64,000 bases of DNA from Kamptonema formosum PCC 6407 (GTDB lineage Bacteria; Cyanobacteriota; Cyanobacteriia; Cyanobacteriales; Microcoleaceae), in NCBI RefSeq assembly GCF_000332155.1, contig NZ_KB235898.1, positions 1 through 64,000 of the forward strand. Reading direction: 5' to 3'. The notes beneath the pieces are model-generated. The model made no database searches and had not been told where the DNA came from. It worked only from the letters and a program-made list of their open reading frames with translations. The translations under genes were made by a program, and so were the position numbers. Positions 55,405 through 64,000 of the stretch are shown here, in pieces. Each line of letters begins with the position of its first letter. Positions within the stretch are counted from its first letter, which is position 1.

Positions 55405-56058
55405 ATGCTGACGCTTTATCACCAGCCGATTTCTTTCAATTCGCGCCGCGTTTGGATTACACTGCTGGAAAAAGGACTTGAGTTTGAACTGATAGAGATG
55501 AATTTAGATGGGGATCAGTTCAAGCCAGAGTTTTTGGCAATTAACCCTTTCCACCATATTCCAGTTTTGGTAGATGACGGCTTTAATGTAGTTGAATCTT
55601 TGGCAATTCTGGATTATTTAGAGGCAAAGTACCCTACACCGACAATGTTGCCAAAAGATGCAAAGGAAATCGCGATCGCGCGGATGGTGCAAATGGTGAC
55701 AGTAAATGAGTTGTCGCCTGCTGTGATGGTACTATCTCCACAGATGTTAGGTTTGCCTGGAGGTGACGCGGAAAAAATCGAGATCGCTTTGCAGAAAATT
55801 GCGACAGTGCTAAAGTTTTTTGAGAATTTATTAGGCGATCGCCCTTTTTTTGGTAGCGAAAATTTAACTCTCGCTGAGGTGGTTGCGGGTACTGTTATAC
55901 CTTGGCTACCGAGAGGTGGTGTTTCTTTGAGTGACTATCCGAAATTGAATGCTTGGTGCGATCGCTTGATAGCGCGTCCCGCCTGGAAAGCGACTCAGCC
56001 GACACCAGCATCAATAGAATGGATAAAATCTCGCATAGCAGCTCGAATGGGGCTGTAG
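55405..56058 (+). CDS. Glutathione S-transferase family protein
   Basis: A 217-residue two-domain protein. The N-terminal thioredoxin-like domain (1-80) has LYHQPISFNSRRVWITLLE and the glutathione-contact segment HHIPVLVDDGFNVVESLAIL with the Glu-Ser pair. The C-terminal helical domain (about 88-217) includes LTLAEVVAGTVIPWLPRGG. Such enzymes conjugate glutathione to electrophiles or reduce peroxides; substrate unknown. GAGG lies upstream of the ATG. It fits with grxC-gshB elsewhere in the window in glutathione metabolism but is not linked to them. It is convergent with the GT2 gene. Confidence 0.92.
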   Translation: MLTLYHQPISFNSRRVWITLLEKGLEFELIEMNLDGDQFKPEFLAINPFHHIPVLVDDGFNVVESLAILDYLEAKYPTPTMLPKDAKEIAIARMVQMVTVNELSPAVMVLSPQMLGLPGGDAEKIEIALQKIATVLKFFENLLGDRPFFGSENLTLAEVVAGTVIPWLPRGGVSLSDYPKLNAWCDRLIARPAWKATQPTPASIEWIKSRIAARMGL

Positions 56059-56074
56059 AATAAGTCTCATGGAA

Positions 56075-56140
56075 AGAAACCGGGTTTCTTCATAGAATCT
56101 CCGCAGAGAATCGGAGATTTTTCTAAGAAACCCGGTTTCT
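56075..56140. terminator. Nested palindrome between convergent genes
   Basis: AGAAACCGGGTTTCTT (56075-56090) and AAGAAACCCGGTTTCT (56125-56140) pair perfectly. Inside, AATCTCCG pairs with CGGAGATT. It lies 17 bases after the GST stop and 13 before the GT2 stop, so it probably serves as a shared terminator, though it also looks like a dispersed repeat. Confidence 0.6.
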
Positions 56141-56152
56141 AATCTCCTCCTG

Positions 56153-57070
56153 CTAAAATCGCTCAATTTCCCAGGCTTTTTCTGGGAGTTTTGCTTGTTG
56201 TTGTCCGCGCGATCGCGCCCAAACGTTGCACAAGCCAATGGGAGTATGGAATAATTCTGCTAGATTGGCTTTGCCAGCGATCGCTTTGGAGGATGCGATC
56301 GGCAATTCTTTCAACAACCATCGCGATAACCGATAAAAATATTCCCCTGCTGTTAATTCTCGCATCAAATCGACCCCGTGCAGTTCGTGCAAATACCTAT
56401 TTGACTCCCCATAACGCCGCCACTGACTTTGCAATTGCTGGAAGCTAGATCGATGTCGATGACGGACGATCGCATCTTCAGCAAACTCTAATCTATAGGA
56501 AGTCTCGCGCAGAATTCGCCAACAGAAATCAGCATCGCCACCAGTGGTAAGATAAGGACGAAATAAACCCACTTTTTCCAAAACTTGCCTACGAACAGCT
56601 AAATTCGCAGTTTGACCGTAAGCACAAAAAGGATGAGCTAAAGTATGTTTCTGGGAAAGAGTATCCTCAATCGCGGCGTGTTGTTCCCAAATAGTTTTAC
56701 CGGGAAGGGGGCTCACTTCACCAGCAACAATTCCCACATCGCGATCGGCAAATGGCCTAATTAAAGTTTCTAACCATTCTGGTTGAGGCCGACAGTCGGC
56801 ATCGGTAAAAGCAATTATATCACCCTGGGAGGCGCGAATGCCTGTATTGCGGGCAGCATAGGAACTTTGAATTTTATTTTCGGTGAGGGAGTGAATAATA
56901 ATTGTAGCTGTGGCGGCGGCTGTGAGAATGGCAGGAGTGCGATCGCTACTTTTATTATCTACCAGTAAATACTCTACTTGCTGGGCTGGATAAGTTTGAG
57001 CTTTCAGGCAATTAATTAAATCTGGCAAATCTTTCTCGCCATTATAAATAGGAATCACCACAGAAATCAT
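56153..57070 (-). CDS. Family 2 glycosyltransferase
   Basis: A 305-residue GT-A fold enzyme. Seen: SVVIPIYNGEKDLPDLINCL, VEYLLVDNKSSDRT, AARNTGIRASQGDIIAFTDA with the metal-binding DAD (TDADCRP), and FCAYGQTANLAVRRQVLEK. A later WRRYGESNRYLHELHG segment is typical of this GT2 branch. It transfers a sugar from a nucleotide sugar to a growing glycan or lipid; acceptor unknown. No transmembrane helix is evident. GGAGG precedes the ATG. Confidence 0.9.
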   Translation of the reverse strand: MISVVIPIYNGEKDLPDLINCLKAQTYPAQQVEYLLVDNKSSDRTPAILTAAATATIIIHSLTENKIQSSYAARNTGIRASQGDIIAFTDADCRPQPEWLETLIRPFADRDVGIVAGEVSPLPGKTIWEQHAAIEDTLSQKHTLAHPFCAYGQTANLAVRRQVLEKVGLFRPYLTTGGDADFCWRILRETSYRLEFAEDAIVRHRHRSSFQQLQSQWRRYGESNRYLHELHGVDLMRELTAGEYFYRLSRWLLKELPIASSKAIAGKANLAELFHTPIGLCNVWARSRGQQQAKLPEKAWEIERF

Positions 57071-57162
57071 TCAACAAACCTCCATATTAGTCCGCGTAGG
57101 CGGACTTTATTTGTGTAGGCGCGATTTCAATCGCCACGATATTTTTTCAAAAGGTCTATTCC

Positions 57163-60100
57163 TTAACAAATAGGAATAGCAATTATAAACTCCGTCCCTT
57201 GCCCAACTTCTGATTTACAAGTCAAAGTTCCCCGATGTTTTTCCACCACAATTTGATAGCTAATAGACAAACCTAAACCCGTCCCTTTACCAACAGCTTT
57301 TGTTGTAAACAAATAGTCAAAAACTTTCTCCCGAACCTTGGGCGACATTCCCACTCCATTATCTCCGATCCGAATCTCGACGCGAGCGCCTTCATTGATA
57401 ATGGCTGTATGAATTGTAATTAAATTAGGATTGACTTTAATATCGGACAGAGTACGACCTAAATTCTGTTCTTCCAGGGCATCAATTGCATTAGTAAAAA
57501 TATTCATAAATACCTGATTTAATTGTCCGGCATAGCACTTGACTAATGGTAAATTTCCATACTCCTTAATTATTTTAATCTCTGGACGATCTGGATTGGC
57601 TTTGAGGCGATGTCCTAACAACATCAACGTACTGTCTAATCCCTCATGAATATCCACACTTTTAAGATCGGACTCATCTAATCTCGAAAAAACCCGCAAA
57701 GACATTACAATTCCTCGGATGCGTTCCGATCCTACCTTCATAGATAATAATATTTTCAGTAAATCTCCCTGAAGAAATTCCAGTTCCATTTCTTCAATTT
57801 TCTCCTGAATTTGAGGAGTTGCTTGCGGAAACTCAGCTTGATAAATTGCAATCAAATCTAGTAAATCTTGAACATATATCCTAATATATTCTAAATTTCC
57901 ATAAATAAAGTTAACAGGATTATTGATTTCGTGTGCAATTCCTGCTACAAGTTGTCCTAAGCTAGACATCTTTTCAGTCTGAACTAACTGCGCTTGAGCG
58001 TATTTTAAATTGCTCAGAGCTTCTGACAATTCAGCAGTGCGTTCCTCGACACGGCTTTCTAGATCGCGAGTGAGCTGTTGCAAAGCTGTTTCTGCTCGTT
58101 GTCGCTCTCTAATTTCCTGTTGAAGTTGCAGATTTTGCTTATCCAATCCTGCTTCTGCTAACTCCCTACTCTCTTCGCTTAACACTAACCACCAAGTAGC
58201 AATACCAGTTAACACTAACAACAAGGCATACTGTAACAGAAAAACTCCGATTAATGCCTCAGCAGTCGTTTCTGGAATTTCAGGAGATCGGACAACTCCT
58301 AAATAGTAAACTAAACCAAAGATTGCTCCTGTTAAAGAAGAGATTAACACAAAAATCTCTAGAAATGTTGCCAGCCTAAGACCTAAACGCGGAGAAAATT
58401 TTTCTTTAAAAATAGATTGCCCAATGGCCAGAGTCATAGTTTCTATCGTCGCACTTGCAGTCTTACATTTATCTCCGCACCGAGCATCTAAGCTACAACA
58501 AAGCGAACAAATTGCTCCGTCATAAACCGGGCAAAATGCCATATCTGCTGGCTCATATTTCTGTTCGCAAATACAGCAAGGTATCAAAGATTCTTGACTG
58601 ATGCTGAGTTCTCCCCAATCTCTCTTAAAAACCGGGGTTAAGATTCCCTCCTTAAGAAGGGAAGCTAGAGCCGAGCGAGATTTAAGACTATTAGTTAGTA
58701 AATCCGGGGAATCAAAAACAGAGTCAAATTTAGCTGTTTGCCGATAAACATTTTCGCGGGCAATGTAATACTTACCTTGAGTAATTACAGCTATAATTGG
58801 AGATAGAATAAAGGCTAACACTAGGGCAATAAAAGGTGCATAAGCCTGAGCATAAATGCCAAAAATTCCCACAAAAGCGATGATTGAGATCGTGGAGGCG
58901 ATCGCCATTGAGCCAAATCCTACGGGATTGAAATTGTAGAGATAAGCCCGTTTAAATTCAATGTACGATGGGCTTAAGCCTAGTGGTTTATTAATTACTA
59001 AATCCGCTACTAAAGCTCCAATCCAAGCAATCGCCACATTCGAGTATAGTCCCAAAACGGCTTCTAGGGTTTCAAAGACTCCCATCTCCATCAACAATAA
59101 CGCGATCGCAACATTGAAAACCAGCCAAACCACTCTCCCCGGATGGCTGTGAGTGAGTCGAGAAAAAAAGTTTGACCAAGCTAACGAGCCTGCATAGGCA
59201 TTGGTAACATTGATTTTGATTTGGGAAATAATCACAAATAGTGTAGCAATAGATAAAACCACGCTGGGATTAGAAAATATATAGGCAAATCCTGCTGAAT
59301 ACATTTGAATTGGCTGTTTAGCACTAGCAATCGCCACGCCGTGACTAATCGCCAAAGATGCTAAAAATGCTCCTCCTAACTGTTTTGCTACTCCCAAAAC
59401 TATCCAGCCGGGCCCAGCTACTATTACTGCGATCCACCACCGAAAACGATTATCTTTTTCCTGATTTGGGAGAAAACGTAGATAGTCAACTTGTTCGCCT
59501 AATTGAGCAATTAAAGAAAAAGATACCGTTGCTGCTGAACCAAATAATAACGGATCAAATGCCGCTCCGCTCGGTGATTCTCCGGCAAATTTAAACCAAT
59601 TGGCAAGAGCATTAGGCTCTTTGTAAAGCACAAAAATATAGGGAGCAATCATTAATATTAGCCAGATGGGTTGAGTCCACAACTGCAACTGGTTAATTAA
59701 TGTCACTCCGTAAAAAACTAAGGGAATAATAATTAGGGAACAAAGTACATAGCCGATGGGTAAAGATAGGTGAAAATATAGTTCCAATGCCTGAGCCATA
59801 ATCGCTGCTTCTAAGGCAAAGAAAATAAATGTAAAGGAAGCATAAATCAGCGAGGTGATTGTAGAGCCAATGTAACCAAATCCTGCTCCTCTCGTTAATA
59901 AATCTATATCAATATTATATTTTGAAGCATAGTAGGCAATTGGCAAACCTGCAAGAAAAATAATTGTGCCGACAGTAATAATTGCCCAAAAAGAGTTAGC
60001 AAAACCATAACTAATTAGCAGGGAACCACCGATGGCCTCTAGAGCTAGAAAAGAAATACCTCCTATAGCAGTGTTGGCAACTAGAAACTCTGACCATTTC

Positions 60101-60210
60101 CTGAAGGATTTGGGAGCGTAGCGGAGCGAATAATCTTCTAGGGTTTCATTAGCTACCCAAGTATTGTAGTCTCGCCGCTCTTTAACAATCTTGCGGTTTG
60201 GTGCAGCCAT
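57163..60210 (-). CDS. NCS1-type permease fused to a sensor histidine kinase
   Basis: A protein of about 1,015 residues. The first ~490 residues form a 12-helix permease of the NCS1 (cytosine/purine/allantoin) type: N-terminal ETLEDYSLRYAPKSFRKWSE, FVASLI-like helices, and ISQIKINVTNAYAGSLAW in the middle. Residues ~543-582 hold nine cysteines (CCICEQ..CPVYDGAICSLCCSLDARCGDKC), like a zinc-binding treble clef. Two more helices follow (~605-630, 655-685), then a coiled coil and a histidine kinase: H-box GIAHEINNPVNF near 760, N-box FMNIFTNAIDAL, GDNGVGMSP and GKGTGLGLSIS. It should sense a nucleobase-like or other solute as it binds or moves (inference). ATG 60210 is preferred to the TTG two codons upstream. 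No response regulator lies nearby. Confidence 0.92.
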   Translation of the reverse strand: MAAPNRKIVKERRDYNTWVANETLEDYSLRYAPKSFRKWSEFLVANTAIGGISFLALEAIGGSLLISYGFANSFWAIITVGTIIFLAGLPIAYYASKYNIDIDLLTRGAGFGYIGSTITSLIYASFTFIFFALEAAIMAQALELYFHLSLPIGYVLCSLIIIPLVFYGVTLINQLQLWTQPIWLILMIAPYIFVLYKEPNALANWFKFAGESPSGAAFDPLLFGSAATVSFSLIAQLGEQVDYLRFLPNQEKDNRFRWWIAVIVAGPGWIVLGVAKQLGGAFLASLAISHGVAIASAKQPIQMYSAGFAYIFSNPSVVLSIATLFVIISQIKINVTNAYAGSLAWSNFFSRLTHSHPGRVVWLVFNVAIALLLMEMGVFETLEAVLGLYSNVAIAWIGALVADLVINKPLGLSPSYIEFKRAYLYNFNPVGFGSMAIASTISIIAFVGIFGIYAQAYAPFIALVLAFILSPIIAVITQGKYYIARENVYRQTAKFDSVFDSPDLLTNSLKSRSALASLLKEGILTPVFKRDWGELSISQESLIPCCICEQKYEPADMAFCPVYDGAICSLCCSLDARCGDKCKTASATIETMTLAIGQSIFKEKFSPRLGLRLATFLEIFVLISSLTGAIFGLVYYLGVVRSPEIPETTAEALIGVFLLQYALLLVLTGIATWWLVLSEESRELAEAGLDKQNLQLQQEIRERQRAETALQQLTRDLESRVEERTAELSEALSNLKYAQAQLVQTEKMSSLGQLVAGIAHEINNPVNFIYGNLEYIRIYVQDLLDLIAIYQAEFPQATPQIQEKIEEMELEFLQGDLLKILLSMKVGSERIRGIVMSLRVFSRLDESDLKSVDIHEGLDSTLMLLGHRLKANPDRPEIKIIKEYGNLPLVKCYAGQLNQVFMNIFTNAIDALEEQNLGRTLSDIKVNPNLITIHTAIINEGARVEIRIGDNGVGMSPKVREKVFDYLFTTKAVGKGTGLGLSISYQIVVEKHRGTLTCKSEVGQGTEFIIAIPIC

Positions 60211-60571
60211 AATCAATGATAAGTTTACTCAACAAAAAAACATGAACGCTGTTGTGAATAGTTCCAAGTTTATACGGTAAATACAAAATTTTTATTGTTA
60301 ATTAGCACCCTAGATTTAATGATATATGAATTAGCTGATAAGCACAGTATCATGTAATACATATTAGCTCGGATCTCGAAGTATTTACCCTTTCTTTTTC
60401 TCTCTATATAGACTTTGGCTATCTAGCAAAAACAAAGGTATTAGCATATTATTAATTACTTATATAATTAAGTTTATTAGCTTCTACATTCTGCGAAATT
60501 ATGCGAATAGAGATAATGCAATGTAAATTGAATGCAAATTTTCAGCCTAGCTAGTTTCTAGCATTGTAGAT

Positions 60572-60698
60572 AAGTAGTCGGACATAATTAAACTCCGGGT
60601 GGGCGCTCGCCGCGCATTGCCTGTAACTCATAGAAGAAGATGGTTGCGGCGAGCGCCCACCTGTGCATTTTATAGCGTTTATTTATGTCCACCTACTT
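60572..60698. repeat. 127-bp palindromic element with inverted ends
   Basis: AAGTAGTCGGACATAA at the left is inverted as TTATGTCCACCTACTT at the right. Inside, GTGGGCGCTCGCCGC (60599-60613) and GCGGCGAGCGCCCAC (60646-60660) form a perfect 15-base stem. The right end shares TATAGCGTTTATTTATGT with 41733-41750 and the left end resembles 55335-55350. Confidence 0.75.
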
Positions 60699-60776
60699 AA
60701 TTAAATATTTCATTTTTTTATTTTCAGCCATTTTAGATAATTATAGCAACTGCCAAAACTTTGAGGAAAGATGTTT

Positions 60777-60827
60777 CGTAAGGCCGCCCTCGCTCGGTAA
60801 TTTACCGCAAGCGACGGCGGCGTTACG
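60777..60827. repeat. GC-rich palindrome upstream of mraY's 3' end
   Basis: CGTAAGGCCGCC..CTCGCTCGGTAA and TTTACCG..CGGCGGCGTTACG form an imperfect stem. It is similar in design to the palindrome between ndhF and ndhD. It lies 54 bases past the mraY stop and could help end that transcript. Confidence 0.65.
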
Positions 60828-60880
60828 TAAGTTATCAAAGAAAACAGTCGGTTTTTGTAACTTACTCTACTGCCAAAGGT

Positions 60881-61978
60881 TTAATGACTGATGACTAAGC
60901 TGATGATAACTAGAATCAGATTAATTGCGTAAAAGCTACCAACAACTTGAGTTTCTGACCATCCAGACAGTTCTAAATGATGATGTAATGGAGCCATTTT
61001 TAACAAGCGTTTACCCACACCGTCGGGTCCTTTCGTAGCTTTGTAATAGCCAACTTGGGCGATTACTGACATCGTTTCTACAAATAGAATCCCGCTGATA
61101 ATTAATAGTAACCACAGAGTATTAGTAAGAAGTGCAATAGCTGCTAAAGCACCTCCTAAAGCTAAGGCTCCTGTATCGCCCATGAACACGCGGGCAGGGT
61201 TGCGATTCTGAGTAACAAAGCCTAAGCAACTGCCGCTAATACAGGCGCAAAAAATCATTAATTCTGGGGAAATCTCTGCAACAGATGCACCTAAACCCAG
61301 GAAAGCGATCGCACCTAAACCGCCCATTAATCCATCAATACCGTCGGTAATATTTGTAGCATTGCTTTCGGCTACTAATACAAATGTAGCTAAGGGCCAG
61401 AATAACAAACCCAAGGGTAATGCTACACCAAAAGGCAAAGCAACAGTTGTGAGAATTGTCGGTTGGCGAAATGCTAGCCAGAGACAAAATAGGACAGAAA
61501 AACTAATTTGCAATGCCAATTTCATCTGCGGTGAAATGCCTTTGTTAGACTTGCGGCGGAGGATTTGCCAGTCATCTAGCCAGCCGATGAAAGCATAAGC
61601 TAAGGTTACAACTGATACAGCAATAACATCGGAGTTAAACTTAGACCATAAAAGCGCGATCGCCACCCCCGTAGGCACAAAAAATATGCCGCCCATTGTT
61701 GGCGTTCCCGCCTTCTGCAAGTGAGCTTGCGGGCCGTCTTCGCGAATTATTTGCCCTGCTTTGAGCTGCTGGAGTAAAGGCACAATCCAGTAGCCTAAAA
61801 TAGTTACAGCTACAGCAGAAATAGCTAGGGGTAGAAATAGAGATTGCTCTATATTTAAAAATCTCCCAGCAGTCCAATCTAAACCAATGGCGGAAACGCT
61901 TAAGCACAGCCCCAGCAACAATAATAGGGTTGTTCCTGAAAGGTTAAAAGGCTTGCTAAAAGATAGTTTTTCGTCCAC
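60881..61978 (-). CDS. mraY: Phospho-N-acetylmuramoyl-pentapeptide transferase
   Basis: A 365-residue integral membrane enzyme that transfers phospho-MurNAc-pentapeptide to undecaprenyl phosphate, giving lipid I of peptidoglycan synthesis. Seen: GPQAHLQKAGTPTMGGIFF, ATNITDGIDGLMGGLGAIAF with catalytic aspartates, NPARVFMGDTGALALGGALA and the C-terminal MAPLHHHLELSGWSETQVVG. About ten helices and standard length. The start is GTG. In cyanobacteria mraY is usually isolated from the mur cluster, as here. Confidence 0.97.
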   Translation of the reverse strand: MDEKLSFSKPFNLSGTTLLLLLGLCLSVSAIGLDWTAGRFLNIEQSLFLPLAISAVAVTILGYWIVPLLQQLKAGQIIREDGPQAHLQKAGTPTMGGIFFVPTGVAIALLWSKFNSDVIAVSVVTLAYAFIGWLDDWQILRRKSNKGISPQMKLALQISFSVLFCLWLAFRQPTILTTVALPFGVALPLGLLFWPLATFVLVAESNATNITDGIDGLMGGLGAIAFLGLGASVAEISPELMIFCACISGSCLGFVTQNRNPARVFMGDTGALALGGALAAIALLTNTLWLLLIISGILFVETMSVIAQVGYYKATKGPDGVGKRLLKMAPLHHHLELSGWSETQVVGSFYAINLILVIISLVISH

Positions 61979-62184
61979 AAAATCTTCCTCACCACTCCCT
62001 AAAATATATCCATTGAAAAATCACAAAATCAGGAATCATGAATTGGGAAGTAGGGAGAAAGAGAAAATTTAATTAGGAATTATGAACTGAGGATCAAACA
62101 ATTAAGAGGAAAGATTGATTCACAAAGTCAAGCGCTACGCGCAGGCTACGCCAACGCAATGACATCAGCATTCCTATTCAATTT

Positions 62185-62222
62185 AATTTTCCTTCTTCCT
62201 TCTTCCTTCTTCCTTCTTCCTT
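62185..62222. repeat. CTTCCTT tandem repeat
   Basis: Five CTTCTTCCTT units just past the DUF3134 gene stop; reverse of the GAAGGAA units elsewhere. Confidence 0.85.
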
Positions 62223-62227
62223 CGTTC

Positions 62228-62476
62228 TTACATATCGTCATCTACTTCGATCGCGTCCTCAACATCATCATCAAGGTCATCATAAGGACTATCATCACCG
62301 CCCATCAAATCTGTGATTTCTGGTTCTGCATCTAAGACATAATCGGGTTCTTGGTTATCCCGCGCCAACAGGCGACCTGTTGCTTCCAACCACTCTAGAA
62401 GCGAAGATTCTTGCTTTAGAGGAATGACCTCAGCAGGCTCATGGCGAGGTATTTGACGCAGAGAAGGGTTATACAT
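62228..62476 (-). CDS. DUF3134 family protein
   Basis: An 82-residue acidic protein that begins MYNPSLRQIPRHEPAEVIPL and contains SSLLEWLEATGRLLARD, then a highly acidic tail (YDDLDDDVEDAIEVDDDM). This matches the cyanobacterial DUF3134 family, of unknown function. It is small, soluble and conserved across the phylum. The tail is more acidic than usual. It is divergent from the GT4 gene. Confidence 0.85.
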   Translation of the reverse strand: MYNPSLRQIPRHEPAEVIPLKQESSLLEWLEATGRLLARDNQEPDYVLDAEPEITDLMGGDDSPYDDLDDDVEDAIEVDDDM

Positions 62477-62672
62477 TGATTATTTATCCAAAAAACGCGA
62501 TAGGGTAGAAGGCATTTGGCTTATGGTGTGGGTCTTAGGAATTGGGATTGTTGAATATCCGCCCATCTGCGATCGCGCATCCGCTTCGTGCGGCTAGTCC
62601 CCAGTCTCCCTCAGCCGATTTGCCCCTAGATATTTTAATCTAACACTATCCTATCGGACAATAAATCAGAAA

Positions 62673-64000
62673 ATGACTATTAGTGCAGCTATTTGGTACA
62701 CAAAGGACGGTTACGACACCAGCGGAACCAGACTTCTCGGCCGCCATTCGGCAGGAGAAGGGTTTCTCAAAAGCTTAGTGCAACACGGAACTGGTGAATA
62801 TCTCTACTGTTACACAGAAAGCCAAGAGACCTTTAGCGAGTTTTGCGATCGCATCCGTCCTTGGTTAGAACAACCTCGAAAAGTCCGGTGGATTCCCACC
62901 GCCGAACCTCACTTGCTAGCTCAACCTGGCCTACTTTATCGACCCGATCCTAATCTCTCCGAGATGGCATGGGTGCGTCGATTTGCCAACCAGCGAGCTT
63001 ATAGTATTTGCGGCGTTACTCACACGATCGCGACTAAGTACGTGATGGAAAGAATCGGCGAATTACTAATAGCACCAGTTCAACCTTGGGATGCTTTAAT
63101 CTGCACTTCTCTAGCTGTTAAAGTAGCAGTAGAGGCAGTATTAGAAAATTGGGCAGAATATTTAGCAAATCGCACTGGTGGCCAACCTCAAACTTCCATC
63201 AAATTGCCCATTATTCCCCTGGGAGTTGATTGTAGTATTTTTCCCCAAGGTCTTGAAGCAATTAATGCTCGCAACCAGCAACGACAAGCACTTGGAATTC
63301 CTGCCAAGGATATTGTAGTCTTGTTTGTTGGGCGATTAACTTTCTCTGCAAAAGCTCATCCAGTACCAATGTATATGGCTCTAGAAAGGGCAGCACAAAA
63401 GGCAAATGCTAAACTTCATTTAATCCAGGCTGGTTGGATTGAAGATCCGCGAGAAGAACCAGAATTTAAAAGTAGCGCTCAGGCTTTTTGTCCCTCAGTA
63501 AATCATGTTTTTGTGGATGGGCGCAAACCGGAAATCAGATCAAATATTTGGTCGGCTGCTGATATTTTTATTTCCTTATCAGACAACATTCAAGAAAGTT
63601 TTGGGCTGACACCAATTGAAGCAATGGCTAATGGTTTGCCAGCAGTTGTTTCAGATTGGAACGGCTACAAAGAATCTGTCCGGCATGAAATAGATGGTTT
63701 CCGAATTCCCACCGTGAGCCCCGCAGCAGGTTCTTGCTTAGATTTGACAATCAACTATGCTGATAACAGCTTAAATTGGCCAACTTATATGGGTCATACT
63801 TCAATGGTGACAGCAGTTAATATTGATGCCTGTACAGAGGTATTGAACAAATTAATTGCTAGTAGTGAATTAAGGCGCAAAATGGGAGAAAATGGGCGGC
63901 AGCGCGTCAAGGAAATTTATGATTGGAAAGTGGTAATTGCTGCTTATGAGCAGTTGTGGAAGGAATTAGCAGAAATACGGGCTACCATGCCGGAATCTAT
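62673..64000 (+). CDS. GT4-type glycosyltransferase, cut by the window end
   Basis: An open frame of at least 442 codons from ATG 62673 (MTISAAIWYTKDGYDTSGTR) to the window end with no stop. The C-terminal GT-B half is seen: IVVLFVGRLTFSAKAHPVPM, then SDNIQESFGLTPIEAMANGL (the ExFGxxxxEAMA motif of family 4), and PAVVSDWNGYKESV. The N-terminal half contains GRHSAGEGFLKSL and ILPLGVD-like sequence (IPLGVDCSIF). It transfers a sugar from a nucleotide-sugar donor; acceptor unknown. Its full length cannot be seen here. Confidence 0.88.
   Translation, partial: MTISAAIWYTKDGYDTSGTRLLGRHSAGEGFLKSLVQHGTGEYLYCYTESQETFSEFCDRIRPWLEQPRKVRWIPTAEPHLLAQPGLLYRPDPNLSEMAWVRRFANQRAYSICGVTHTIATKYVMERIGELLIAPVQPWDALICTSLAVKVAVEAVLENWAEYLANRTGGQPQTSIKLPIIPLGVDCSIFPQGLEAINARNQQRQALGIPAKDIVVLFVGRLTFSAKAHPVPMYMALERAAQKANAKLHLIQAGWIEDPREEPEFKSSAQAFCPSVNHVFVDGRKPEIRSNIWSAADIFISLSDNIQESFGLTPIEAMANGLPAVVSDWNGYKESVRHEIDGFRIPTVSPAAGSCLDLTINYADNSLNWPTYMGHTSMVTAVNIDACTEVLNKLIASSELRRKMGENGRQRVKEIYDWKVVIAAYEQLWKELAEIRATMPES

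Larger units (their letters stand above)
60211..60880. other. Large intergenic region with two palindromes
   Basis: About 670 bases between the permease-kinase and mraY. 60211-60560 is AT-rich and probably promoter and leader of the permease-kinase gene; I saw no gene there. The rest holds the palindromes listed next. Confidence 0.5.

Noticed and set aside
1-64000. tRNA, rRNA, tmRNA and riboswitch genes
   Set aside because: I looked for T-loop motifs such as GGTTCGAATCC, rRNA-like stretches and a cobalamin element near cobH and found nothing I could support; a covariance-model scan would settle it.

Overview
The window is cyanobacterial chromosome, most likely from a filamentous, non-heterocystous type (Oscillatoriales; Microcoleus/Oscillatoria/Kamptonema-like). 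The photosynthesis and cyanobacterial core genes show this: psaK, a high-light-inducible protein, petG, chlI, a Psb32-like TPM protein, and an NDH-1 CO2-uptake operon with a CO2 hydration protein. Two sequence habits agree: the HIP1 octamer GCGATCGC is scattered throughout, and many gaps hold heptanucleotide tandem repeats of the AATTACC, GGTAATT, TTAACTG and GGCTAAT kind. The genus is an inference; no rRNA or tRNA gene was seen.

Layout. 1-8 kb: a Ser/Thr kinase with seven WD40 repeats, a 35-residue membrane protein too short for most gene callers, an alpha/beta hydrolase, a cupin, an SRPBCC protein, a 5'-truncated release-factor-like gene, psaK and a Hli protein. 8-16 kb: hflX (apparent ATC start and an in-frame G-rich repeat), a PEP-CTERM protein, grxC-gshB, a peptidoglycan-binding protein, a Psb32-like protein and precorrin-8X methylmutase. 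16-19.4 kb: a small accessory patch with a YefM/YoeB-type toxin-antitoxin pair, an ATPase gene split by a 1.19-kb IS, and a toxin relic. 19.4-26.3 kb: a conserved membrane protein, dapB, a CHASE2-GGDEF-EAL protein with a degenerate GGDEF motif, and an exported FAD-dependent oxidoreductase. 26.5-39 kb: a response regulator beside a 1,536-residue Ser/Thr kinase-AAA-GAF-PAS-PAS-histidine kinase, then a 2,314-residue secreted protein combining a TPS (haemagglutinin-type) N-terminus, long Pro/Gln repeats and a C-terminal CHAT protease-like domain. 39-49 kb: a c-type cytochrome, petG, rsmD, hisH, a C15-like peptidase, an ArsB-type transporter, a coiled-coil/TPR protein, ruvC, chlI, a small TPR protein and clpS. 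49-55 kb: ndhF-ndhD-(CDP-alcohol phosphatidyltransferase)-CO2 hydration protein operon. 55-64 kb: a glutathione S-transferase, a GT2 glycosyltransferase, a permease-histidine kinase fusion, mraY, a DUF3134 protein and a GT4 glycosyltransferase that runs off the end.

How they work together. The ndh operon encodes the distal membrane module and hydration subunit of a CO2-concentrating NDH-1 complex. grxC-gshB is a glutathione unit. Three large signalling proteins (WD40 kinase, kinase-AAA-HK with its response regulator, permease-HK) and the c-di-GMP protein make the window rich in signal transduction. Several intergenic palindromes form a MITE-like family: two 118-bp copies share terminal inverted repeats, and their central stems differ in sequence yet both stay perfectly paired.

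The strongest candidates for something little described are the NCS1-type permease joined through a nine-cysteine segment to a histidine kinase (57163-60210), the TPS-repeat-CHAT protein (31951-38895), and the phosphatidyltransferase inside the CO2-uptake operon.
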